Assembly: GCA_937926325.1 (NCBI GenBank)
Contig: CALAZQ010000528.1
Span: 1-13,553 of the forward strand
DNA: 13,553 nt
Direction: 5' to 3'
DNA from: an uncultured Planctomycetaceae bacterium
Lineage (GTDB): Bacteria; Planctomycetota; Planctomycetia; Pirellulales; UBA1268
In this document: positions 5,375 to 13,146 of the stretch, piece after piece
Layout of the letters: each line of letters begins with the position of its first letter
Numbering within the stretch: position 1 is the stretch's first letter
Translations under genes and position numbers: made by a program
The notes under the pieces: model-generated
What the model saw: only the letters and a program-made list of their open reading frames with translations
Told to the model about the DNA's origin: nothing
Databases searched by the model: none

Positions 5375-8300
5375 ATGCAAAGCCACCGATTTCCAAGCTG
5401 GGCAGTGGTGCGGCGGTCGAGTCTGATCGTGCTGACGGCAGCAGTGCTCACCACGCTGGCTTGGCCCAGCCATGCTGAAACGGTGACCGCCTCGGCTGAA
5501 GACCTGGCCTTCTTTGAATCACAGGTGCGGCCGCTGCTGGTCACCCACTGCAGCGACTGCCATTCCGCTGAGGCCGGGGACCCTGAGGGTGGGCTGTCGT
5601 TTGACTCACGGGCCGACTTCTTTGCTGCGGAGGGCGTCGCCGTTGCCGGCCAGCCCGAGGAGAGCCTGCTGGTTAAGGTCGTCCGGTACGACAGCGACCA
5701 GCAGATGCCGCCGGACGGCAAGCTACCCGACAAAGCGATTGCCACAATCGAGGAATGGGTGCGTCGCGGCCTGCCCTGGCCCGATGATGGCAAGGCGGCC
5801 CGGGTGGCCACCTTTGACATCGCTGCCCGCAAGGCCGACCACTGGTGCTGGCAGCAGCCCGAGCGGTGTAACCCACCCGCTGTGAACGCTGCCGACTGGT
5901 GCCGCAGTGACATCGACCGCTTCGTGCTGGCCCGGCTGGAGGCGGCCGGGCTTAAGCCGGCCCCGCTCGCGCCGCGGGAGGTGCTCGTGCGACGGGCCAG
6001 CGAAATTTTGACCGGTCTGCCTGCCGATCCTGCTGATGTTGCCCGCGTCGCTGCCGACCCTAGCCCCCATGCCTTCGAGCGGTATGTCGATGAACTGCTG
6101 GCGTCACCGCACTACGGCGAGCGGTTCGCCCGGCACTGGCTCGATATCGCCCGCTACGGCGAAACCCGCGGCCATGAGTTTGACTACCTCATTCCCAATG
6201 CCTGGCAGTATCGCGACTGGGTGGTGCGGGCCCTTAATACAGACCTTCCCTACGACCAGTTTGTCCGCGAACAGCTTGCCGGTGACCTGGTCGAGCCGCC
6301 CCGGCTGTCTGCCACCGGGGCCAACGAGTCGGTGCTGGGCACCGGCTTCTGGCTGCTGGGTGAAGAGGTACACGGTCCGGTCGACATCAAGCAGGATGAA
6401 GCCGACCGGATTGACAACCGGGTCGACACCTTCGGCAAGGCGTTTCTGGGGCTGGCCCTCGGCTGTGCCCGCTGCCACGACCACAAGTTTGATGCGATCT
6501 CGGACGAAGACTACTACGCCATCGCCGGCATGGTGATGTCGAGCAGCTACCGGCAGGTGCCCTTCGAAACCTTGGAGCACAACCGGCAGGTCGCGGCCCG
6601 GCTGGCAGCTGCCGACGCTGCGCTGCGGCGGGAGATCATGCCGCAACTGGAGCGGCTCACCGGCGTCTCGGCCCCAGCTTCGCTGCCAGCTCCACCGACT
6701 GCTTCTGACACTGAAACCGTGCTGGCCGATTACACCCGGGGCGAGCAGTCAACCCGGCTCATCTGCGATGCCGCCGCCTGGCAGACCGTTCCGGCTGGTC
6801 AGCCGGTCGTCAGTCTTGCCACGGCCGACACGCCACCGGCAATCAGCGTGGAACCGCTGGGCCATGCCCGCAGTGACGCCGTCTGGGCGACGAGCAGATC
6901 GACGGGCGAACGCGATTCCAAACCCCTCGGCGAGGTCGATCGAGCCGGCCGGGTGCTGCGGACACCCAAGCACCGCATCACCGAAGGCGTGCTCTGGCAC
7001 CGGGTGCGGGGCAAGCTACAAATTTTTGTGGTCGTCGACAGTCATGTGATTCTGCAGCGCGGCCCACTTCATGGCCACAATCTGCAAACGGTCGATACCA
7101 AGGGCCAGTGGCAGTGGATCAAGCAGGACCTGAGGCAGGACATCAAAGACTGGCCGACTGGCCATGTGGTCCATGTCGAGTACGCGGCGATCGAGGGCGA
7201 GGCGGGTGTGGCCGAGACGGTGGCCGCGCTCGAGCAGCCGCAGCGGGCCGATCCATCGTGGCCGAAGGCGATGAATGCCGCTCTCGCAGCCGAAACGATC
7301 GACTGGCAAAGCGAGTCGGCGGCCGCCGTGCGAACCACCGCCGCGGCCTACGCCACCGACCGGGCTGCGATTGTTGCCGACGCCCGGCTTGCCTCTGCCA
7401 CCGCCCCGGCGCTGCTCGACGGCAACGGCATCGACCAGTTCGTGCTGCTGAAGGGCTCGGCGGCCCGACCGGGCGAGCTGTCACCGCGGCGATTTCTGGA
7501 GGCGATCGACGGGCCTGACCAGCCGACCTGGCCCGAGCATTCCTCCGGCCGGCTGGAACTGGCCGACCGGGTGCTCGACCCGGCCAATCCGCTGGCCAGC
7601 CGGGTGGTGGTCAATCGGCTCTGGCATCACCTCTTCGGCCGAGGCTTGGTCCCGACCACCGACAACTTTGGCAAGCTGGGTGAGCCACCAGCCGACCGGC
7701 AGGCTCAGGCACTGCTTGATCATCTCGCCGTTCGCTTCATTGAAGAAGGCTGGGGCCTCAAAAAACTGATCCGGCAGATCGTCACCAGCAACACCTGGCA
7801 GATGGCCTCGACACCAAGCGTTGCAGCGGCCCAGCAGGATCCCCTCAACCTGCTGCTGCATCACTATCCACTGCGACGGCTGGAGGGGGAGGCGATCCGC
7901 GACAAGATCCTGGCCGTCAGCGGCCGGCTCGACCGCACGGTCGGCGGCCCGAGTGTCGAGGTCTATCTGACACCCTTCCACGACGGTCGGGGACGGCCTA
8001 AGTCGGGGCCGCTTGATGGCAACGGCCGCCGCAGCCTCTACACCAAGATTCGCCGCAACTTCCTGCCGAGCTTTCTGCTGGCCTTCGATCTGCCGGTACC
8101 CTTCCAGGCGATGGGCCGCCGGAACGTCACCAATGTGCCGGCCCAGGCGTTGACCCTGATGAATGACCCGTTCGTCACTGAACAGGCACAGGTCTGGGCC
8201 CGGCGGCTGCTGGCTGAAACCAGCCTCAGCACCAAGGCCCGGATCGCCCAGATGTACCGTGAGGCCTTTGCCCGCGAGCCAACGGCTGAGGAACAGGCGG

Positions 8301-8434
8301 TGGCGATCGAGTTTCTGGCGGCTCAGGCCGAACGACATGGGGCCGACTTAGCCACCGATCCAACAAACGCAGCCGCCTGGGCCGACCTGGCCCACGCCCT
8401 GTTCAACACCAAGGAGTTCATTTTCGTACCGTGA
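5375..8434 (+). CDS. Secreted planctomycete cytochrome-type protein (PSCyt1-DUF1549-DUF1553)
   Basis: A 1019-aa exported protein of the planctomycete-specific PSCyt1/PSCyt2/PSD1 family. The N-terminus has a signal peptide (arginines, then SLIVLTAAVLTTLAWPSHA, cleavage near residue 34). A cytochrome c-like domain follows with a heme-binding CSDCH (C59, C62, H63) and a probable axial methionine in QQMPPDG (M111). DUF1549 spans roughly 175-395 and ends with a second CxxCH, CARCHDH (C364, C367, H368). Residues about 440-640 are a beta-rich insert with LWHRVRGKLQIFVVVDSHV. DUF1553 runs from about 700 to the end, with NRLWHHLFGRGLV, PLRRLEGEAIRDKIL and the typical tail FNTKEFIFVP. Function is not established; such proteins pair with DUF1501 partners and are thought to act in polymer breakdown or electron transfer in the periplasm. 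An in-frame GTG at 5351 is less likely, as it only lengthens the region before the signal peptide. Confidence 0.92.
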   Translation: MQSHRFPSWAVVRRSSLIVLTAAVLTTLAWPSHAETVTASAEDLAFFESQVRPLLVTHCSDCHSAEAGDPEGGLSFDSRADFFAAEGVAVAGQPEESLLVKVVRYDSDQQMPPDGKLPDKAIATIEEWVRRGLPWPDDGKAARVATFDIAARKADHWCWQQPERCNPPAVNAADWCRSDIDRFVLARLEAAGLKPAPLAPREVLVRRASEILTGLPADPADVARVAADPSPHAFERYVDELLASPHYGERFARHWLDIARYGETRGHEFDYLIPNAWQYRDWVVRALNTDLPYDQFVREQLAGDLVEPPRLSATGANESVLGTGFWLLGEEVHGPVDIKQDEADRIDNRVDTFGKAFLGLALGCARCHDHKFDAISDEDYYAIAGMVMSSSYRQVPFETLEHNRQVAARLAAADAALRREIMPQLERLTGVSAPASLPAPPTASDTETVLADYTRGEQSTRLICDAAAWQTVPAGQPVVSLATADTPPAISVEPLGHARSDAVWATSRSTGERDSKPLGEVDRAGRVLRTPKHRITEGVLWHRVRGKLQIFVVVDSHVILQRGPLHGHNLQTVDTKGQWQWIKQDLRQDIKDWPTGHVVHVEYAAIEGEAGVAETVAALEQPQRADPSWPKAMNAALAAETIDWQSESAAAVRTTAAAYATDRAAIVADARLASATAPALLDGNGIDQFVLLKGSAARPGELSPRRFLEAIDGPDQPTWPEHSSGRLELADRVLDPANPLASRVVVNRLWHHLFGRGLVPTTDNFGKLGEPPADRQAQALLDHLAVRFIEEGWGLKKLIRQIVTSNTWQMASTPSVAAAQQDPLNLLLHHYPLRRLEGEAIRDKILAVSGRLDRTVGGPSVEVYLTPFHDGRGRPKSGPLDGNGRRSLYTKIRRNFLPSFLLAFDLPVPFQAMGRRNVTNVPAQALTLMNDPFVTEQAQVWARRLLAETSLSTKARIAQMYREAFAREPTAEEQAVAIEFLAAQAERHGADLATDPTNAAAWADLAHALFNTKEFIFVP

Positions 8435-8487
8435 CAAAGCACGCTCGCTTCCTCCACTAAAAGTCTTTATTGGCAGGTCATGGATGA

Positions 8488-8512
8488 GGGGCGACGCCCC
8501 GGCGCTACGCCG
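8488..8512. repeat. Two abutting short palindromes (REP-like)
   Basis: GGGGCG-A-CGCCCC (8488-8500) is a 6-bp perfect palindrome around one base. It shares a base with CGGCG-CTA-CGCCG (8500-8512), a second perfect 5-bp stem. Neighbouring GC-rich hairpins in an intergenic gap are typical of dispersed REP-type repeats. They lie between the DUF1549/DUF1553 and DUF1501 genes and could also stabilise the upstream message. Confidence 0.5.
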
Positions 8513-8561
8513 ACAACCACAGGCAATCCCCACAGAGCCCGTCACATGACCGCAACGAAAG

Positions 8562-8600
8562 CACCCTCACCCCGACCCTCTCCCCGAGGGAGAGGGAGAA
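8562..8600. repeat. Dispersed intergenic palindrome of the CCCTCTCCC/GGGAGAGGG type
   Basis: CCCTCTCCC (8576-8584) and GGGAGAGGG (8588-8596) form a perfect 9-bp stem with a 3-nt loop, preceded by CACCCTCACCCCGA. I recognise this pattern from intergenic repeats found in many copies in GC-rich bacterial genomes. The hairpin ends 22 nt before the DUF1501 ATG, so it may act as an attenuator or 5'-leader structure. Its purine-rich arm is too far from the ATG to serve as a normal ribosome site. Confidence 0.6.
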
Positions 8601-8618
8601 GAGCCTGAGTAACCACCA

Positions 8619-10061
8619 ATGCCCATCACCCATCACTGCCGTCGCTTCCGGCCGCTGCCGCTGTCCCGTCGGGGGCTGCTGCAGCAGGCCTCCTGTGGCT
8701 TTGGCGGCATCGCCGCCGCCGCGCTGTTGCATCGCGATGCGGCCCGGGCCTCCTCGGGCGTGGTCGACACGCTGCATCATCCGGCCCGGGCCACCAGCGT
8801 GATCTTTCTCTACATGGATGGCGGCGTCTCACAGGTTGACAGCTTCGACCCCAAGCCGCGGCTGGCCCAGGACGCCGGCAAGGATCCCCACAGCCTGTTC
8901 AAGGTCGACGCCACCCAGTTCAACAACGTCGGCACGGTGCTGCCGAGTCCCTGGCAGTTCAAGCCCTACGGCAAGAGCGGCATTCCGGTCAGCGACCTGT
9001 TTCCGCACATCGGCGGAGTGGTCGATGAACTGGCGGTGATCCGCTCGATGACCAGCGAGTTTCCCGAGCACACCAACGCCAACTATTTTCTGCACACCGG
9101 CAGTGGCCTGCAGGGCAGGCCGAGCATGGGAGCCTGGACCACCTACGGCCTCGGCAGCGAAAACGATGAGCTGCCCGGTTACATGGTGCTCAACGGCGGC
9201 CTGATTCCCCCGGGCGGCCTCGACAACTTCACCAACGGCTTCCTGCCCGCGACCTATCAGGGTTCGGTCGTCAAGCCGAATGCCGTCGGCCTGGCCAACG
9301 TGCAGCCCCGGGAAAAGGATCAGTCGCACCAGCTCGCCAAACTCGACCTGGCCCGCCGGCTCGACCAGGGCTTTGCCCGGCGGCTCGCCACCGGTGGCCA
9401 GCCGCCTGATGCCCTTGAAAGTGCCATCGCCAACCAAGAGCTGGCTTACCGGATGCAGACCGAGGTGCCCGACCTGCTCGATCTAGCCGGCGAAACTGCC
9501 GGCACCAAGCGGGCCTATGGGCTGGAGAGTGACTACAAGCCGACCCAGATCTTTGGCACCGAGTGCCTGCTGGCCCGCCGGATGGTCGAGCGGGGCGTGC
9601 GATTCATCGAGCTCACCTGCCCCAAGGTGGGCGGCGACCGCTGGGACCAGCACGGCAACCTCAAGGCTGGCCACGAGAACAACGCCCGGGCGGTTGACCA
9701 GCCGATCGCGGCCTTGATCAGCGACCTGCGGCAGCGGGGGCTACTCGACTCGACGCTCGTCGTCTGGAGCGGTGAGTTCGGCCGCACCCCCTTTGCCCAG
9801 GGCAAGAACGGCCGCGATCACAACCCGCAGGCCTTCTCACTCTGGCTGGCCGGCGGCGGCGTCAAGGGAGGCACGGTCGTCGGGGCCACCGACGACTATG
9901 GCTATCGGGTGGTGGAAAAGAAGTTCATGATCCACGACCTGCACGCCACCATGCTGCACCTGCTGGGCATCGACCACGAGCGGCTGACCTACCGCTTCAG
10001 CGGCCGGGACATGCGGCTGACCGACGTGCACGGCCATGTCATGCAAGACGCCCTGGCCTGA
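8619..10061 (+). CDS. DUF1501 protein, Tat-exported, alkaline phosphatase/sulfatase-like fold
   Basis: A 480-aa protein of the DUF1501 family (PF07394), the regular partner of DUF1549/DUF1553 proteins in planctomycetes. A twin-arginine signal LSRRGLLQQ (residues 15-23) is followed by a hydrophobic stretch FGGIAAAALL, so it is probably exported folded. The fold resembles the alkaline phosphatase/sulfatase superfamily. Metal-site candidates are D67 in FLYMDGGVSQVDSFDPK (with D74), EFPEHTNANYFLHTG, and E386 in WSGEFGRTP with D400 and H401 in GRDHNPQAF. The C-terminus has HDLHATMLHLLGIDHERLTYRFSGRD (split: HDLHATMLHLLG, IDHERLTYRF). Real catalytic activity is unproven for the family. It lies 184 bp after the DUF1549/DUF1553 gene on the same strand, with palindromes between them, so cotranscription is likely but attenuated expression is possible. 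It ends 20 bp from the convergent DUF1080 gene. The ribosome site is weak. Confidence 0.93.
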   Translation: MPITHHCRRFRPLPLSRRGLLQQASCGFGGIAAAALLHRDAARASSGVVDTLHHPARATSVIFLYMDGGVSQVDSFDPKPRLAQDAGKDPHSLFKVDATQFNNVGTVLPSPWQFKPYGKSGIPVSDLFPHIGGVVDELAVIRSMTSEFPEHTNANYFLHTGSGLQGRPSMGAWTTYGLGSENDELPGYMVLNGGLIPPGGLDNFTNGFLPATYQGSVVKPNAVGLANVQPREKDQSHQLAKLDLARRLDQGFARRLATGGQPPDALESAIANQELAYRMQTEVPDLLDLAGETAGTKRAYGLESDYKPTQIFGTECLLARRMVERGVRFIELTCPKVGGDRWDQHGNLKAGHENNARAVDQPIAALISDLRQRGLLDSTLVVWSGEFGRTPFAQGKNGRDHNPQAFSLWLAGGGVKGGTVVGATDDYGYRVVEKKFMIHDLHATMLHLLGIDHERLTYRFSGRDMRLTDVHGHVMQDALA

Positions 10062-10081
10062 CCCGCGTCACATAAGCCTGG

Positions 10082-10744
10082 TTAGGGCAGCCGCTTCACC
10101 CGCAGGTCTTTGAAGTGGATGACGCTATCCGGGTCGTGGGCTTGGATAGCGAAGGTGCCGGTAGAGAGTTTGCAACCGGCCATGTTCTTCGGCGGCTGCC
10201 AGTCGTCGGGCTCGGTCCAGTCGGTGGTCACTTCGCCGTTGATCTTCACCACAATGTGCTTGCCGTCCACGATGATGTCGTAGTCGTACCATTCGTCATC
10301 CTTGACCGGCGACTCGTCGAGCACGTCAGCGACGCCATAGAGCCCGCCGGTCTTTTTGCGGTCGCCGTGGGTCTGGTTGACCTGGCATTCATAGCCGACC
10401 GCCGGCCAGCCCGAGTCCTGATACTGCGTATGGAAATAGAGCCCGCTGTTAGCCTTGGGCATGGTCTTGACGGTGGCGTGCCAGTGGAAGCTGGTGAACT
10501 GCTCATCGGCCGGATCGTCAGGATCCCCGACCCAGAACAGGTGGCACCGGGGGCCATCGACCACGAGCACACCGTCCTCAACCGTGAACGAGTCGGGGTG
10601 TTCGGTGTTCGCCTTCCAGCCGGTCAGGTCCTTGCCGTTGAACATGGTGATCCAGCCAGCGGAACTCGTTTCAGCCGCGGGGGCGACCGATACGAGAATG
10701 GTGAACAGGGCGACAGTTGAAAGTGGAATGTGGCAGCGGAGCAT
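10082..10744 (-). CDS. Secreted DUF1080 protein (3-keto-disaccharide hydrolase-like)
   Basis: A 220-aa exported protein of the DUF1080 family (PF06439), a concanavalin-like beta-sandwich now described as 3-keto-disaccharide hydrolase; family members are abundant in planctomycetes and bind or cleave glycans. The N-terminus is a signal peptide, MLRCHIPLSTVALFTILVSV, then APA-AE. The mature part begins with the usual GWITMFNGKDLTGWKAN (residues 30-46), then FTVEDGVLVVDG, HWHATVKTMPKANSGLYFHT and GYECQVNQTHGD. It continues with LYGVADVLDESPVKDDEWYD, and KDLRVKRLP closes the protein. The start is fixed by a strong GAGGAG (10759-10754) nine bases before the ATG, the best ribosome site in the window. 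The frame is open further upstream, but that stretch lacks coding character. It is convergent with DUF1501, so it has its own promoter. Confidence 0.9.
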   Translation of the reverse strand: MLRCHIPLSTVALFTILVSVAPAAETSSAGWITMFNGKDLTGWKANTEHPDSFTVEDGVLVVDGPRCHLFWVGDPDDPADEQFTSFHWHATVKTMPKANSGLYFHTQYQDSGWPAVGYECQVNQTHGDRKKTGGLYGVADVLDESPVKDDEWYDYDIIVDGKHIVVKINGEVTTDWTEPDDWQPPKNMAGCKLSTGTFAIQAHDPDSVIHFKDLRVKRLP

Positions 10745-10803
10745 GCTCGCAATCTCCTCGGGGGCGAAGCTGACCGAATCCAGACCTACGGCAATGTATC
10801 CTG

Positions 10804-10833
10804 AAAATAGGGTGTGTTGCCAAAGAATTTCAA
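10804..10833 (-). promoter_or_regulatory. Putative promoter of the DUF1080 gene
   Basis: On the minus strand, TTGAAA (10833-10828) and TATTTT (10809-10804) are spaced 18 bp apart, 60 bp before the start codon, in a locally A+T-rich stretch. Both boxes are partial matches. A TTGACA also occurs at 10861-10856 but has no good partner box. Confidence 0.35.
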
Positions 10834-10896
10834 AGCCAGCTTTACGGGAGCCGGCTGTCAAATTTTCCCGCCAACTTTGGAAACCAGATCGCTTCC

Positions 10897-10916
10897 GCTG
10901 AGGCGATTCCCTCAGC
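10897..10916 (-). terminator. Hairpin downstream of the kinase gene (possible terminator)
   Basis: GCTGAGG (10897-10903) and CCTCAGC (10910-10916) form a perfect 7-bp GC-rich stem with a 6-nt loop, 10 nt past the kinase stop. No T-run follows, so termination is inferred mainly from position. If it fails, the kinase transcript would read into the DUF1080 gene 182 bp further on. Confidence 0.4.
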
Positions 10917-10926
10917 TTGTCGCTCA

Positions 10927-13146
10927 CTACCAGCCGGCGACCGCCCCTGGGGGCTCATCCCCGAAGCGTTCCAGCAGCTGCTCATCCGGCCTGATCGCGA
11001 AAGCCTCCACGGGAAGTCCATCCGACCCAAGCGGCCACCGCCGCAGAGTCTCGCGGTCGGTCACAAACCTGATCGGCCACAGCTCTGATCGCTGGCTGCT
11101 GAGATTATCAAGACGTGTCCAGTCATCAGCGGCCGCAAACCAATCAGGCCGCACTCGACCGCTGTCGCGATCAAGTTCAATCAGCGGACCGTCAAGCAGA
11201 TTGCCCTCGCCCTGCCACCGGAGCATCTCGGTAAAGGCCTGCCGGCTGATCGCTTCGCTGTGCAGCAGCAGGACTGCCTGCTGGGCAGCCAGCACGCTGG
11301 ACCTGGCTTCGACCAGCAGCGAGCTGTCGGCAGGGGCTTCAAGCTCGTCCCAGCGAATGCTGATCAGCCGATCAACAACACCGGTGACCCGTGTCAGCCG
11401 CAGCGTGGCCGCGACTGGATCGGCAACTGCCCAGGCCGTGCTCCCTGAAATGATCGTCTGCTCTGCCACCGCAAGGCCGCCTGACGCCGGCTGCCAGTCA
11501 ACGGCGGCACCGTCCGGGGCATGCAGCTGACTATCGATAAGTTCAAGCTGGTCGCTCTCAGCGGCGATGATACAGCAGGCGTCGCCCTCCACTTCCAGCG
11601 TGCAGTCCTCCAGCCGCAGGCTGCCGCCGTCGACGTCGATCAGGCAGCGGGCCTGATCGGCCAGCTCAGCGGAGCCCGAGTCATCTGGTGCGATGAGTTC
11701 CAGATCGAGCCCCTCCAGATTCAGGCTTCCGCTAACCCGAAACAGCGACTGCCGGCCAGCGGTGTTACCAGCACGAAGCCGCAGCAGGGGCCGGTCACCG
11801 GCAGCCCGCAGGGTGAGCTCGCGGTCACCCAGCTCAAGGCTGGTCAGCTCAATCGTGCCAGCCTCCTCAAGGACGATCGTCGTCCCCGATTCAGCCTCTG
11901 CAAGCACTGCCGCCAAGTCGTCGGCAGCTTTACCGGAGACTTCGATGACCGCAGATTCATCCTGGCGACCGAGCCCCGCCATCAGCCCGACCAGCAGGGC
12001 AGCCAAAGCAAGCCCGCCAGCCAGTGCTGCCAGCCACCCCGGCCTGCTCGCGCTGCTGCCGGACGCCTGACGGGGCTGCGTGACTGTTGACAAATCTGCC
12101 ATGCCAGCCATGAGCAACTCTTCGACTTCCGCCGCCGACTGCGGACGGGCCGCCGGTGACGGGGCCAGCAACCGCTCGACCAGCGCCTCAAGCCAGGCCG
12201 GCGGCTGCTGGCCGGCAAGCAGTTCGCGAAGCAGACAGCCCATGCTGTAGAGGTCGCAGCGGGCATCGGGCTTGTCGCCGGCAATCACCTCGGGCGGAAC
12301 GAAGCCGGGCGTGCCGGCTGGCGCCGGAGTCGGCTCCACTTGCAACTGGGCCAGGCCAAAGTCGGTCAGCTTGACCACCGCCGCATCGGCCGAGACCAGC
12401 AGGTTGGCCGGCTTGATGTCGCGGTGCAGCAAGCCCCGGGCATGGGCAGCCTGCAGCCCGGCGGCCAGTTTGCGGCCGATCGAAAGCATGGTCGGCAGGT
12501 CGAACCGGTGTTGTCGGCCAAGCAGCTCGCTGAGCGGTTCCCCCTCAATCCGTTCCATCACCAGCAACGGCAGCCCCTCGGTTTCGGTGACCGCCAGAAT
12601 CGTCACCACGTTGGGATGATTCACCGCCGCCGCCGCCCGGGCCTCGGCGAGAAAACGATCCCGGTGCGTTGCTTCAGCTGCCAGCGCCGGGGTAAGAAAC
12701 TTGATCGCCACCGGCCGATCGAGGGCCTGCTCGCGGCCGGCGAAGACCACGCCCATGCCACCCCTCCCGAGAAACCGGGTGAGCAGATAGTCGCCGACCC
12801 GGCCGATGCCGTGCGGCGCCGGCTCAAGCCAGGGCAGCAGATCGGCGTAGGGACAGGCCGAGCGATCTGCCGGCTGTTCGGCCCCGGCCGGTGTCGGCCC
12901 GGCTGCCTTGAGCAGGTCAATGGCCGTGTCGAGGGCAGCTGACGCTGGTTTCGGCTGGCTGAGCGCCGGGCCGACTCTGGCAGCGAAGCCCTCTGCAGCC
13001 GCGATCGCATCGAGCCGGTCGCGGCAGCGGGTGCAGCGGTCAAGATGGGCTACCATCGCAGCCTCAGCCGCCGGGTCCAGCCGGCCCTCAGCTGCCGCGG
13101 CCAGCGTCTCAATCGGCGGACAGGCGGCGGGGTCAGCTGGTGCCAT
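10927..13146 (-). CDS. Membrane Ser/Thr protein kinase with zinc-finger-like N-terminus and beta-helix-like outer domain
   Basis: A 739-aa one-pass kinase. Residues 1-50 hold HLDRCTRC (H34, C38, C41), the H-x3-C-x2-C pattern of zf-HC2 anti-sigma fingers. Residues about 118-345 are a complete Hanks-type kinase: GRGGMGVV loop (127-134), K149, E168, HRDIKPAN (D243 catalytic, K245, N248), DFG (262-264), GTPGFVPPE (278-286), D298 and R334. A membrane helix follows (GWLAALAGGLALAALLVGLM, about 370-390). Residues about 400-630 consist of short repeated strands (LTSLELGDRELTLR, LNLEGLDLELI, LRLEDCTLEVEG, LELIDSQL) that suggest a right-handed beta-helix sensor outside the membrane. The gene overlaps the upstream sigma factor by 14 bp. 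In planctomycetes such sigma-kinase pairs are common and the kinase is thought to control the sigma factor. The ligand and phosphorylation targets are unknown. Confidence 0.93.
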   Translation of the reverse strand: MAPADPAACPPIETLAAAAEGRLDPAAEAAMVAHLDRCTRCRDRLDAIAAAEGFAARVGPALSQPKPASAALDTAIDLLKAAGPTPAGAEQPADRSACPYADLLPWLEPAPHGIGRVGDYLLTRFLGRGGMGVVFAGREQALDRPVAIKFLTPALAAEATHRDRFLAEARAAAAVNHPNVVTILAVTETEGLPLLVMERIEGEPLSELLGRQHRFDLPTMLSIGRKLAAGLQAAHARGLLHRDIKPANLLVSADAAVVKLTDFGLAQLQVEPTPAPAGTPGFVPPEVIAGDKPDARCDLYSMGCLLRELLAGQQPPAWLEALVERLLAPSPAARPQSAAEVEELLMAGMADLSTVTQPRQASGSSASRPGWLAALAGGLALAALLVGLMAGLGRQDESAVIEVSGKAADDLAAVLAEAESGTTIVLEEAGTIELTSLELGDRELTLRAAGDRPLLRLRAGNTAGRQSLFRVSGSLNLEGLDLELIAPDDSGSAELADQARCLIDVDGGSLRLEDCTLEVEGDACCIIAAESDQLELIDSQLHAPDGAAVDWQPASGGLAVAEQTIISGSTAWAVADPVAATLRLTRVTGVVDRLISIRWDELEAPADSSLLVEARSSVLAAQQAVLLLHSEAISRQAFTEMLRWQGEGNLLDGPLIELDRDSGRVRPDWFAAADDWTRLDNLSSQRSELWPIRFVTDRETLRRWPLGSDGLPVEAFAIRPDEQLLERFGDEPPGAVAGW

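Noticed and set aside
7481..8338. 285-codon minus-strand frame opposite the DUF1553 domain
   Set aside because: Antisense shadow of a well-conserved domain; no family signature and no ribosome site.
8348..8545. Small minus-strand frame across the REP-like palindromes
   Set aside because: The translation is just the repeat read in one frame; it overlaps the end of the DUF1553 domain and lacks a start signal.
11521..12942. Plus-strand frames of 115-200 codons opposite the kinase gene
   Set aside because: Antisense to intact kinase motifs; the translations show no domain.
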